5,468 bases of DNA. It comes from Holophagales bacterium. GTDB lineage: Bacteria; Acidobacteriota; Holophagae; Holophagales; Holophagaceae. Of the stretch, positions 1 through 5,468 are shown piece by piece. A program made the position numbers and the translations under genes. Under the pieces are notes generated by a model. The model was not told the DNA's origin, searched no databases, and was given only the letters and a program-made list of their open reading frames with translations. The DNA lies in NCBI GenBank assembly GCA_031281385.1, contig JAITFL010000138.1:1-5468 (forward strand), read 5' to 3'. Within the stretch, counting starts at the first letter, position 1, and each line of letters begins with the position of its first letter.

Positions 1-641
1 CAACAATGAATTCTGTCCCCCTTTGCCACTTGTGAGAAAGTTCTCTGGTCGGGATGTTTCTGTAGGAACTCGGTAAAGGCCGCCGCCGCTTCCTTCCATT
101 TTTGATCCTCGAATAGAGAATTGGCGTACCAAAACCTAGATTCAAACAGCCTTGAGCTGTTCGGGTTATTCGCGATGTACTGTGAATAGAGTTCGGCTGC
201 CTCGGCATAACGGCCTCTCAAACGCTGCGCTCTAGCGGATGCCAGCAGGGCATCAGAAGGCTGGGATTGTGCCAAGTTACCAGCGCGCCGTGCCTGTGCG
301 TTAATCTCTTGGGCCATCTTTCCCATTTCGCGGCGGAGGGTCTCCATCTCGCGGGTGAAGTCTTCGTTGTCAACCGAATTCTTCTTTGCGGCCTTGATTG
401 CCGCCGCGCTGATTTCTTGCGCCAACCGTTCTATTTCGCGGCTAAGGTCTTCAATGTCCAGCTTTGATACCTCACCGGGAAGGTTCTTTCTATCTGCGTC
501 GCGCTTTGGCGGGTCTTTTTTCTTTTCCCCATGCTCTTGAAAAATGGGGCTGGCAAAGGGTTCCTCTGTCTCTTGGCAAGAGCCAGGGGCAGGGAACACG
601 GCAAAAAGGATGCAGAGATGTGCGAGCGCGAGATGTCTCAT
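1..641 (-). CDS. Exported coiled-coil/TPR protein, CpoB/YbgF-like layout (3' end cut by window edge)
   Basis: The frame is open from an ATG at 641 to the window edge, giving 213 visible residues with no stop. Residues 1-22 form a signal peptide: a short basic start, a hydrophobic stretch at about 4-16, then PAPGSC. C22 is not in a convincing lipobox, so either secretion or lipidation is possible. Residues 57-122 are a charged, heptad-like coiled coil containing two related segments (64-80 and 93-117). Residues 130-164 and 165-200 read as two tetratricopeptide repeats (for example RGRYAEAAELYSQYIANNP, then KWKEAAAAFTEFLQKHP). Signal peptide, coiled coil and TPRs in this order match CpoB/YbgF-type periplasmic proteins, which coordinate envelope and peptidoglycan processes through partner binding. 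The specific role here is unknown, and more TPRs probably follow off the edge. The start overlaps the upstream stop by 4 bases and has a strong AAGGAG eight bases upstream. It is the last visible gene of the sigma-factor unit. Confidence 0.85.
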   Translation of the reverse strand, partial: MRHLALAHLCILFAVFPAPGSCQETEEPFASPIFQEHGEKKKDPPKRDADRKNLPGEVSKLDIEDLSREIERLAQEISAAAIKAAKKNSVDNEDFTREMETLRREMGKMAQEINAQARRAGNLAQSQPSDALLASARAQRLRGRYAEAAELYSQYIANNPNSSRLFESRFWYANSLFEDQKWKEAAAAFTEFLQKHPDQRTFSQVAKGDRIHC

Positions 642-1420
642 GACTCAATCTCCTTCAACTTGTTTTGAAGCATGTTGGTTTTGTGCTTGAGTTCCATTGA
701 CTGGGCCATCAGCAATAATTCATGGGTGCGCTCGACAGAAATGCAGGAATCGTTGGCAGAGACTTCCGTGAGCCAATTTTGGATATTTCTGCCCGCTTCC
801 AACAGCTTGGGGTCATCCAGTCCGTCAGAAGGCAGGGAGCGCCCGAGCGCGTATAGCCTTCTGGCCATTTCGATTTCACCGCCCCTGTCTTCAAGGTCGG
901 GAGCGCAATATTTGGCTTTGGATTCGATTTGTTTTAGCAGGTCAAGCGAATCCATGAAGAAATCTGACCAAAGCTTTGCCTGCACCCGCTTTTGGTATTG
1001 GGTCACCAACTCCGCCCCCCTTGCCTGCATGCGGTGGGCCTCCCTGACGCGGGTGAATACGTATGCGGCGGGCAATACCGCAAAAGCGGCCGCCGCTGCC
1101 GCTATCAGCCATCCAGAGGCATGGCGCCTAAAGCCTTTTGGGCGCATCAACGTTGAGGCCAATTCATCTGCGTGGGCGTGCAGGGCCAAGTGGACTTCCA
1201 GCAATTCGGCCAAGGTGGCCTGTATAGCTGGGTCGCCGGGCCAATTTTGTGGGTTCTCTAAGAGATCGAAAGCCATTGAATCATCAATTGAATCTGGCGA
1301 CATTCTTTTCAAAGGCGGCGCCAAAGCATCGCTAGTCCCATCGAAGGCGCGTCCAGCAGAATCAGGGACGCCATCTGTGCCTTGGCTGGAGTTTCTTGAA
1401 TCTGTGGAGTTGTTGTTCAT
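638..1420 (-). CDS. Single-pass membrane protein, candidate anti-sigma factor (260 aa)
   Basis: I do not recognise a named family. The start is the ATG at 1420, overlapping the sigma-factor stop as ATGA, with AGGAA upstream. The frame stays open to 1651, but that part lies over sigma region 4 and is not expected to be used. Residues 1-45 are polar, rich in Ser, Asn and Asp, and look disordered. Residues 47-92 are predicted helical (AFDLLENPQNW, then a Leu/Ala/His helix). Residues 103-122 are one alanine-rich membrane helix flanked by basic residues on both sides. Residues 125-260 are a mostly helical domain ending in a coiled-coil-like tail. Lying directly after an ECF sigma gene, with a soluble N-terminal part and one membrane span, it fits a membrane-anchored anti-sigma factor with the N-terminus in the cytoplasm. 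There is no zinc HxxxCxxC motif, so it is not a classical ZAS protein. Its only cysteines, C172 and C226, fall in the predicted exterior domain. Existence of the gene is near certain; the function is inferred from context. Confidence 0.85.
   Translation of the reverse strand: MNNNSTDSRNSSQGTDGVPDSAGRAFDGTSDALAPPLKRMSPDSIDDSMAFDLLENPQNWPGDPAIQATLAELLEVHLALHAHADELASTLMRPKGFRRHASGWLIAAAAAAFAVLPAAYVFTRVREAHRMQARGAELVTQYQKRVQAKLWSDFFMDSLDLLKQIESKAKYCAPDLEDRGGEIEMARRLYALGRSLPSDGLDDPKLLEAGRNIQNWLTEVSANDSCISVERTHELLLMAQSMELKHKTNMLQNKLKEIES
650..655 (-). promoter_or_regulatory. Strong Shine-Dalgarno (AAGGAG) for the TPR gene
   Basis: AAGGAG lies inside the last codons of the upstream membrane-protein gene, eight bases before the ATG at 641. 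It supports that start and shows that the 4-base overlap also has its own initiation site. The last gene can therefore be translated both by coupling and independently. Confidence 0.75.
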
Positions 1421-1992
1421 GGCGTTGTTCCTGTTGATCCAGTTGGTGCTAAAGATTTTCGCAGTTTGACAAGGCTTTGAAAAATTGTGGCCTTGACCGT
1501 CCCTTCGGCGCATCCAAGGTCTTCGGCTATGTTCCTGACTGGGCGCTCTTGGATGTAGTAAGCCTCCACCACATCCCTTTGCCTTTTTGTCAACTCGTCC
1601 AAGGCGGCCTTGAGCGACTTCAGCTTGCGCTGTTGGTCTATTTGTTCCCAAGGCGAAGGCTGGTGCGGATCGGGAACATCAAGGGCGTCGGGTGCTGGTA
1701 GCTCCCTTCCTCTTTTACGCAGATGGTCGGTGGCCGTATTAGCCGCCAAGGTAAAAAGCCAAGGCGCGACTGGGCGGCCCTTTTCAAATCGGCTGTTCTG
1801 CGACAGGCATTTCATAAATACTTCCTGTGTAAGTTCTTGCACTATGTGTTTTTCGCCGTGGAGTTTTTTGTAAAGAAAAGAAAAAATAGGCTTCTCGAAA
1901 CGCTCCATCAAATGGGCAAGGGCCTCCTCATGTCCGTCTTGGAGCCTATCCATCCAAAATTCTGGGCTTGCGTCAGCCGTCTCTGTACTCAT
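1417..1992 (-). CDS. ECF-type RNA polymerase sigma factor (sigma-70 family, 191 aa)
   Basis: It directs core RNA polymerase to a specific promoter set. The length and two-domain build are those of extracytoplasmic-function (group 4) sigma factors. Sigma region 2 spans about residues 23-95 and includes the core-binding and -10-recognition part (ELTQEVFMKCL, then APWLFTLAANTATDHLRKRG). A proline-rich linker covers about 96-118. Region 4 covers about 121-182, with the typical LDELTKRQRDVVEAYYIQER, followed by a helix-turn-helix (VRNIAEDLGCAEGTVKATIF, then the recognition end SLVKLRKSL) that should read the -35 element. Regions 1.1 and 3 are absent, as expected. The ATG at 1992 overlaps the lipoprotein stop at 1989-1991. 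The bases upstream (AAAACAAAGAA) contain no good Shine-Dalgarno, so translation probably depends on ribosomes finishing the lipoprotein gene. The membrane protein that follows, again with a 4-base overlap, is its likely regulator. The ECF subgroup cannot be assigned by eye. Confidence 0.94.
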   Translation of the reverse strand: MSTETADASPEFWMDRLQDGHEEALAHLMERFEKPIFSFLYKKLHGEKHIVQELTQEVFMKCLSQNSRFEKGRPVAPWLFTLAANTATDHLRKRGRELPAPDALDVPDPHQPSPWEQIDQQRKLKSLKAALDELTKRQRDVVEAYYIQERPVRNIAEDLGCAEGTVKATIFQSLVKLRKSLAPTGSTGTTP

Positions 1993-2996
1993 TTCTTTGT
2001 TTTGGCCGGGGCCGATAGCTTGGTGTCCTTTGGCAGGACGATGACATTGTTTAAGTCCACAAGCTTAAGGGCATCGGCTAGTTGGTCTTTGTTGAATTGG
2101 CACCTGATCCCCATTCTGTTGTTTTCTTGGACTGTGTCCGGCGGCTTGGAGCCTTCCCCGCCAAGCGATGAGGCCATTGCGATGAGACGCTGCATCCAAG
2201 GCTTTAGCTGGGTTATGGCATCTCCGGCCCCGGTGACAACTAAATCGAGTTCGACTGTCTGCCCGCCATCCACCGGCGGCGAGACAGACCAAGCGACCCC
2301 CTTGATGCCAGCCGGCACCACTTTGGCAAGCTCTTGAAGCAAGTCGCTGGACAGTAATTCAGGCTGAATGAACCCTTGGATGGCGCCTGCCCGGGATACC
2401 CATTCGGATGCGCGGGAAATGGGGCTATTGTCGCCGAAACTACGCCTCTTTGCCAGCTCCTCAAGGGCAGCTATCTCTCCAATCCAAAGCCTCCCCTCGT
2501 TGTCCGAGAAGACCCTTAAATGGAAGTTGTTGATATCTAAAACGATAAACAGCGGGTACTCGCGCCCCCTCATGTTTAGGCTTCCCGCCGGTGGAAATGT
2601 CTCTATAATCATTCTCTCAATTGCTTTTGGATCCCTGAATCCAGCAATTTGGAAGAACACCGTTTGGGCCAACCCGGCAAGGTCTTCGGGCGATTCAGGG
2701 GCTATTTTGGTGCCGGGGCGGTTGATGAAATAAGCTGAAACCCTGCCTGTTTCTGACGTTGGGTCAATTTTAGCCTTGTCCAAAAATAGCTCGAGCGCTT
2801 GGTCAAACTGCGGATACTTTGTGATGGCTTCGCGGGCGGCAGGGGATTCCAGCGCCAAGGCCAAGCCGCATGATATGCCGAGCGCAGACACTTCGGGGGC
2901 AGAAATTACCCAATCTTGGGCCTTGGGGCGCATGTCCCGACAGCCCATGTAGATAGAAACTGCGCCCAGCGCGATTATTGATAAAGATTGTCGCAT
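1989..2996 (-). CDS. Predicted lipoprotein or exported protein of unrecognised family, first gene of the sigma unit (335 aa)
   Basis: I do not recognise this family. Residues 1-18 form a hydrophobic export signal (SLSIIALGAVSIYMG) followed by C19 and RD. YMGC is a loose lipobox, so a lipoprotein is likely but not certain. The rest has no membrane helix and looks like a mixed alpha/beta protein in two similar-sized parts. The first has FDQALELFLDKAKIDPTSE (residues 64-82) and a later strand-rich part PLFIVLDINNFHLRVFSD (148-165). The second has GRLWIGEIAALEELAKR (168-184), then GFIQPELL (208-215) and VELDLVVTGAGDA (248-260). Strand, glycine, 'aLeel' helix and then a new strand also occur in large uncharacterised secreted proteins of planctomycetes and verrucomicrobia; this is an impression, not a match. 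The C-terminus is lysine-rich. The start ATG has AAGGTGG just upstream and follows a 113-base gap with a candidate promoter. As first gene before an ECF sigma, it may be a sensor, a modulator or an output of the system. Confidence 0.88.
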   Translation of the reverse strand: MRQSLSIIALGAVSIYMGCRDMRPKAQDWVISAPEVSALGISCGLALALESPAAREAITKYPQFDQALELFLDKAKIDPTSETGRVSAYFINRPGTKIAPESPEDLAGLAQTVFFQIAGFRDPKAIERMIIETFPPAGSLNMRGREYPLFIVLDINNFHLRVFSDNEGRLWIGEIAALEELAKRRSFGDNSPISRASEWVSRAGAIQGFIQPELLSSDLLQELAKVVPAGIKGVAWSVSPPVDGGQTVELDLVVTGAGDAITQLKPWMQRLIAMASSLGGEGSKPPDTVQENNRMGIRCQFNKDQLADALKLVDLNNVIVLPKDTKLSAPAKTKK

Positions 2997-3000
2997 GGCA

Positions 3001-3007
3001 CCACCTT
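3001..3007 (-). promoter_or_regulatory. Shine-Dalgarno (AAGGTGG) of the lipoprotein gene
   Basis: AAGGTGG ends four bases before the ATG at 2996 and is a near match to the anti-Shine-Dalgarno complement. It fixes the start of the first gene of the unit. It is much better than the site before the sigma gene, so initiation for the lipoprotein-sigma pair is probably set here. Confidence 0.7.
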
Positions 3008-3021
3008 GTCACTAATTAGAA

Positions 3022-3045
3022 TACGCCTAACCCTTGGATCGGTTT
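3022..3045 (-). promoter_or_regulatory. Candidate ECF-type promoter (AAAC-N16-CGTA) before the sigma unit
   Basis: Read on the minus strand, AAAC (3045-3042) is followed by exactly 16 bases and then CGTA (3025-3022). ECF sigma factors commonly use an AAC-containing -35 element and a short -10 such as CGTA or CGTC, about 16 bases apart; Bacillus sigma-W promoters are the best-known case. A start about seven bases after CGTA would leave a leader of about 18 bases holding the Shine-Dalgarno. Location and spacing fit autoregulation by the sigma factor encoded in this unit. The match is short and was found after looking. An alternative -10-like TCTAAT immediately downstream has no good -35 partner. 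The rest of the 2997-3109 gap shows nothing else clear. Confidence 0.35.
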
Positions 3046-3109
3046 ATTTGTAAAATGGAATTTTTTGCAAAACCATTGAGGTACCCATCGAAGCCGCACT
3101 AATACAGCA

Positions 3110-3820
3110 TCAGGGCCTCATAGATTCCATTACCCTCCTAAGAACCTGCATAGCCGCTCTCATCTCCGCATTTTTTTTTGTCGGCCCTTTTGCCGTTGCC
3201 GTGTATTTGCCGGCCTTTACGCTGCAAACAAAAATGGGGGCGTGTTCCGAACCCGTTTTTTCGATCATGTCGTAAACAGGCGGCTCCCAGCCCAGCGCGA
3301 CGACTTTTTCTTGCAGGGCGGTCTTTGGGTCGTCCCACTCCCAGTCGTTGATGCCCGCAGTTCGGATGGCCTCCCCAAAGTGCCTTTCAATGATGGCAAG
3401 GGCCTGCGCCAGCCCATCTTTCCCGGTTTCTTCTGAATCCAAGACGACCGCGGCCAGCAGGGCCTCCATAGCATCCGCCAATTCTTTTGCGGATATTCTT
3501 TGTTTCTTTGAAGACCTTGGGCCAGGCTCCAAGACTATTTTCAGATCCATCGCCCAGTCGCATAGCGACATGGTGGAAACAATTTTGCCCCGCAGTCTCG
3601 TTAGCGGGCCCTCCTTCCAATCCGGATGGGCGCTATAGACCAAGCGGGTGGTGCAGAGATTCAAGACAGAATCCCCAAAAAACTCTAGCCTTTGGTTGTC
3701 TAGTGGCAGCCCGGCAGATGGCGGCGAAAGCGCCTGCTTCAGCAACTCCATGTTGTGAAATCGGTAGCCAAGGCCCGATTCGATCTTGGGATAGTCTGGA
3801 CACGCTAAGGTTGATTGCAT
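3110..3820 (-). CDS. rnc: Ribonuclease III
   Basis: It cuts double-stranded RNA, chiefly in rRNA precursor processing and mRNA/antisense decay, as a homodimer needing Mg2+. Using the ATG at 3820 (236 aa; numbering below), the nuclease domain covers about 8-150 and carries the family signature NQRLEFFGDSVLNL (42-55). Metal-binding and catalytic acids E46, D50, E70, D116 and E119 (in ADAMEALLAA) are all present. The usually acidic first position of the signature (NERLEFLGD) is Q43. The double-stranded-RNA-binding domain covers about 163-231: DPKTALQE, then HAPIFVC, then GPTKKNAEMRAA. The start at 3820 puts LGYRF 17 residues in, close to the E. coli protein. The frame could instead begin at a TTG at 3847, adding nine residues; neither start has a good Shine-Dalgarno. 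It lies 60 bases after ettA (33 with the TTG start) on the same strand, possibly co-transcribed. A run of nine A codes for KKN in the RNA-binding domain. Confidence 0.97.
   Translation of the reverse strand: MQSTLACPDYPKIESGLGYRFHNMELLKQALSPPSAGLPLDNQRLEFFGDSVLNLCTTRLVYSAHPDWKEGPLTRLRGKIVSTMSLCDWAMDLKIVLEPGPRSSKKQRISAKELADAMEALLAAVVLDSEETGKDGLAQALAIIERHFGEAIRTAGINDWEWDDPKTALQEKVVALGWEPPVYDMIEKTGSEHAPIFVCSVKAGKYTATAKGPTKKNAEMRAAMQVLRRVMESMRP
3171..3179 (-). repeat. A9 homopolymer inside rnc
   Basis: Nine consecutive A on the coding strand encode the end of Thr, Lys-Lys and the start of Asn in the conserved KKNAE part of the RNA-binding domain. The frame is intact, so this is unlikely to be an assembly error. 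Such tracts are prone to polymerase slippage. One added A would switch to a frame that ends at 3138, truncating the last helix. Confidence 0.9.
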
Positions 3821-3880
3821 CCCATCAATTGTAGCCGCATAGGCCAAAGAGAAAAATAGGAGCCGCTGGTATTTTTGCCT

Positions 3881-5468
3881 TTATCCTCTGGTTAATTTCC
3901 GATACTTGATCCTATGCGGGTCAAAGGGCTTCAGGCCAAGCACGTCTTTTCTGTACTGCTCATATTCTGTGTAGTTGCCATCGAAAAACTCCACCCTTGA
4001 ATCGCCCTCGAAAGCCAAAATGTGGGTAGCCAAGCGGTCTAGGAACCATCTATCGTGGCTGACTATCACCGCGCTGCCGGCAAAGCCCTCTATGGCCTCT
4101 TCCAGTGCGCGCATGGTGTTCACGTCCAAGTCATTCGTGGGTTCGTCAAAGAACAATAGGTTACATTCGCTCTTTAGGGTCAGCGCCAAGTTGAGGCGGT
4201 TCTGCTGGCCGCCGCTCAATTCCTTTACTTTTTTTTGCTGGTCTTCGCCCTTAAAACCAAAGCGGCTGAGCCAGGCCCTGATGTTTATTTCGCGCCCGCC
4301 AAGGTTGATCACTTCGTAGCCGCCGCTGACTACTTCAAACACGCTTTTTTCTACGTTGAGACCCGATCTGAGTTGGTCAACGTAGGCCATTTTTACCGTT
4401 TCGCCGATTTTGATTTTGCCGCCGTCTGCCTTTTCTTGGCCAGTGACTAGGCGCAGCAGTGTGGTTTTGCCCGCGCCATTGGCGCCGATCACGCCCAAGA
4501 TGCCAGCCCTTGGAACTTGGAATGAGAGATTTTCAAATAGTGACTTGTCCCCAAACGCTTTTGACACACCCTCGAACTCAACGACGATGTCGCCCATGCG
4601 GGGGCCGCTGGGGATATATATTTCCAGTTCTGTCTCTCTCTCCTTGGCATCTGCATTGGCCAGTTTTTCATAGTTGGCTATCCTGGATTTGCTCTTTGCG
4701 TGCTGGCCCTTGGGGGACATGCGTATCCAATCAAGTTCCCTCTCCAGCGTTTTCTGCCGCTTGTCGTCCTGCTTTTCTTCCAAGGCCAGCCTGTTTTTCT
4801 TTTGCTCAAGCCAACTGGAGTAATTGCCTTTCCAAGGAATGCCCTCGCCGCGATCCAGCTCCAGAATCCACTCGGCAACGTGATCCAAAAAATATCTGTC
4901 GTGCGTGACGGCGATGACAGTACCTTTGTAATCCTGCAAGTGCTTTTCCAGCCATGCAACTGTTTCTGCGTCTAGGTGGTTCGTTGGCTCGTCCAGCAGC
5001 AATATGTCCGGCTTTTGTATCAGAAGCCTGCAAAGCGCCACCCGCCTGCGCTCGCCGCCCGATAGCACCTTGACGGGCGTATCTGGGTCGGGGCAGCGCA
5101 GTGCCTCCATAGCTTGGTCTAAGCGCGAATCCAAGTCCCAGCAATCGGCGGCATCTATTTTTTCCTGCAATTCGCCTTGCTTGGCCAGCAGCGCGTCATA
5201 GTCTGCGTCTGGCTCGGCGAATTTTTCGCTGACCTCGTTGTATTCGCGCAGCCAAGCCGCTTGCTCGGATGCCCCCTCTTCAACGATCTCGCGCACAGTC
5301 TTGGAGCCATCGAGTATGGGGTCTTGCTCCAAAAGGCCCGTGGAGTAGCCCTTGCTAAGCACCGCCTCTCCATTGAAATCTTTGTCAACGCCAGCCATTA
5401 TCCTTAGCACGGTTGACTTACCGCTGCCATTGAGGCCCAACACGCCTATTTTTGCGCCATAGTAATAC
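3881..5468 (-). CDS. ettA: Energy-dependent translational throttle protein EttA (ABC-F ATPase; 5' end cut by window edge)
   Basis: ABC-F proteins of this type bind the ribosomal E site and gate entry into elongation according to the ATP/ADP ratio. They have no membrane part. The frame is open through the right edge, starting YYYGAKIGVLGLNGSGKST, so about 29 N-terminal residues are missing from a family length near 555. In visible numbering (residue 1 at 5467) the first ATPase domain has Walker A at 11-19, LSGGE at 135-139, DILLLDEPTNHLD at 154-166 and H189. The arm insertion falls around 75-125. The charged linker that contacts P-site tRNA lies at about 213-273 (MSPKGQHAKSKSR). The second ATPase domain has GANGAGKTT at 328-336, LSGGQ at 417-421, NLLFFDEPTNDLD at 436-448 and H471. 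The C-terminus (GNYTEYEQYRKDVLG, then DPHRIKYRKLTR) is characteristic of EttA rather than Uup or other ABC-F members. Both catalytic glutamates (E160, E442) are present. rnc follows on the same strand after its TAA. Confidence 0.97.
   Translation of the reverse strand, partial: YYYGAKIGVLGLNGSGKSTVLRIMAGVDKDFNGEAVLSKGYSTGLLEQDPILDGSKTVREIVEEGASEQAAWLREYNEVSEKFAEPDADYDALLAKQGELQEKIDAADCWDLDSRLDQAMEALRCPDPDTPVKVLSGGERRRVALCRLLIQKPDILLLDEPTNHLDAETVAWLEKHLQDYKGTVIAVTHDRYFLDHVAEWILELDRGEGIPWKGNYSSWLEQKKNRLALEEKQDDKRQKTLERELDWIRMSPKGQHAKSKSRIANYEKLANADAKERETELEIYIPSGPRMGDIVVEFEGVSKAFGDKSLFENLSFQVPRAGILGVIGANGAGKTTLLRLVTGQEKADGGKIKIGETVKMAYVDQLRSGLNVEKSVFEVVSGGYEVINLGGREINIRAWLSRFGFKGEDQQKKVKELSGGQQNRLNLALTLKSECNLLFFDEPTNDLDVNTMRALEEAIEGFAGSAVIVSHDRWFLDRLATHILAFEGDSRVEFFDGNYTEYEQYRKDVLGLKPFDPHRIKYRKLTRG
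4229..4236 (-). repeat. A8 homopolymer inside ettA
   Basis: Eight A on the coding strand encode part of Gln and Lys-Lys in QQKKVKELSGGQ, immediately before the second ABC signature. The frame is intact. The tract could slip during transcription, but nothing shows that it does. Confidence 0.85.

Noticed and set aside
568..600. Lipobox at the end of the TPR protein signal peptide
   Set aside because: The residues before C22 are PGS, which does not fit the usual Leu-Ala/Ser-Gly/Ala pattern, so lipidation is not claimed.
1081..1110. GCC/GCT-rich repeat-like stretch
   Set aside because: It simply encodes the alanine-rich membrane helix of the candidate anti-sigma protein and is not a separate repeat element.
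672..1469. Long open frame on the plus strand (265 codons) opposite the membrane-protein gene
   Set aside because: It is antisense to a gene with clear start, Shine-Dalgarno and membrane span. Its translation is low-complexity and Ser-rich with no recognisable domain, as expected of a shadow frame.
1421..1651. Upstream extension of the membrane-protein frame to an in-frame start at 1651
   Set aside because: It would overlap sigma region 4 by more than 200 bases. The ATG at 1420 has a suitable AGGAA and the same ATGA overlap seen at the other two junctions.
1723..2337. Plus-strand open frame of 204 codons opposite the sigma and lipoprotein genes
   Set aside because: It lies across the antisense of two well-supported genes, has no domain and no convincing start signal.
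3054..3077. Possible terminator after rnc (AATGG ... CCATT dyad followed by TTTT)
   Set aside because: The stem is only five base pairs, AT-rich, around a 14-base loop, with a short T run. It is too weak to call a terminator.
3821..3847. TTG start for rnc adding nine residues
   Set aside because: There is no Shine-Dalgarno before the TTG, and the ATG at 3820 gives an N-terminus of normal family length. It cannot be fully excluded.
5441..5443. GTG at 5443 as the start of ettA
   Set aside because: It lies just before the Walker A motif, and the family-typical GAKIGV reads through it to the window edge, so the true start is outside the window.

Overview
All recognisable genes in this window lie on the minus strand, so transcription runs from high to low coordinates. 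The two genes at the right are housekeeping: ettA (ribosome-associated ABC-F ATPase, its first codons lost off the right edge) and rnc (ribonuclease III). A 113-base gap follows, then a tightly packed four-gene unit: a predicted lipoprotein of unrecognised family, an ECF-type RNA polymerase sigma factor, a single-pass membrane protein in the usual place of an anti-sigma factor, and an exported coiled-coil/TPR protein that runs off the left edge.

The most distinctive feature is the construction of the four-gene unit. Each of its three junctions is the same 4-base ATGA overlap, where the stop TGA of one gene shares bases with the start ATG of the next. This predicts translational coupling and fixed stoichiometry. 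The gap upstream carries a good Shine-Dalgarno sequence and a bipartite AAAC-N16-CGTA element resembling promoters read by some ECF sigma factors, so the unit may be autoregulated. Three of the four products are predicted to be membrane-bound or exported and the fourth is the sigma factor. I infer an envelope-responsive signalling module: the membrane protein would hold the sigma factor, and the lipoprotein and TPR protein would act outside the inner membrane as sensor, modulator or output. No member has been matched to a named system, so this remains inference.

Organism: a bacterium, with moderate base composition and an envelope plan suggesting a diderm. The ettA and rnc proteins are diverged from the enterobacterial ones. 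The layout of the sigma operon and the style of the lipoprotein are reminiscent of the Planctomycetes-Verrucomicrobia-Lentisphaerae group, but this is a weak impression and no taxonomic marker in the window settles it.

No tRNA, rRNA, CRISPR array, insertion sequence or attachment site was seen. No stretch longer than 300 bases is without a gene.
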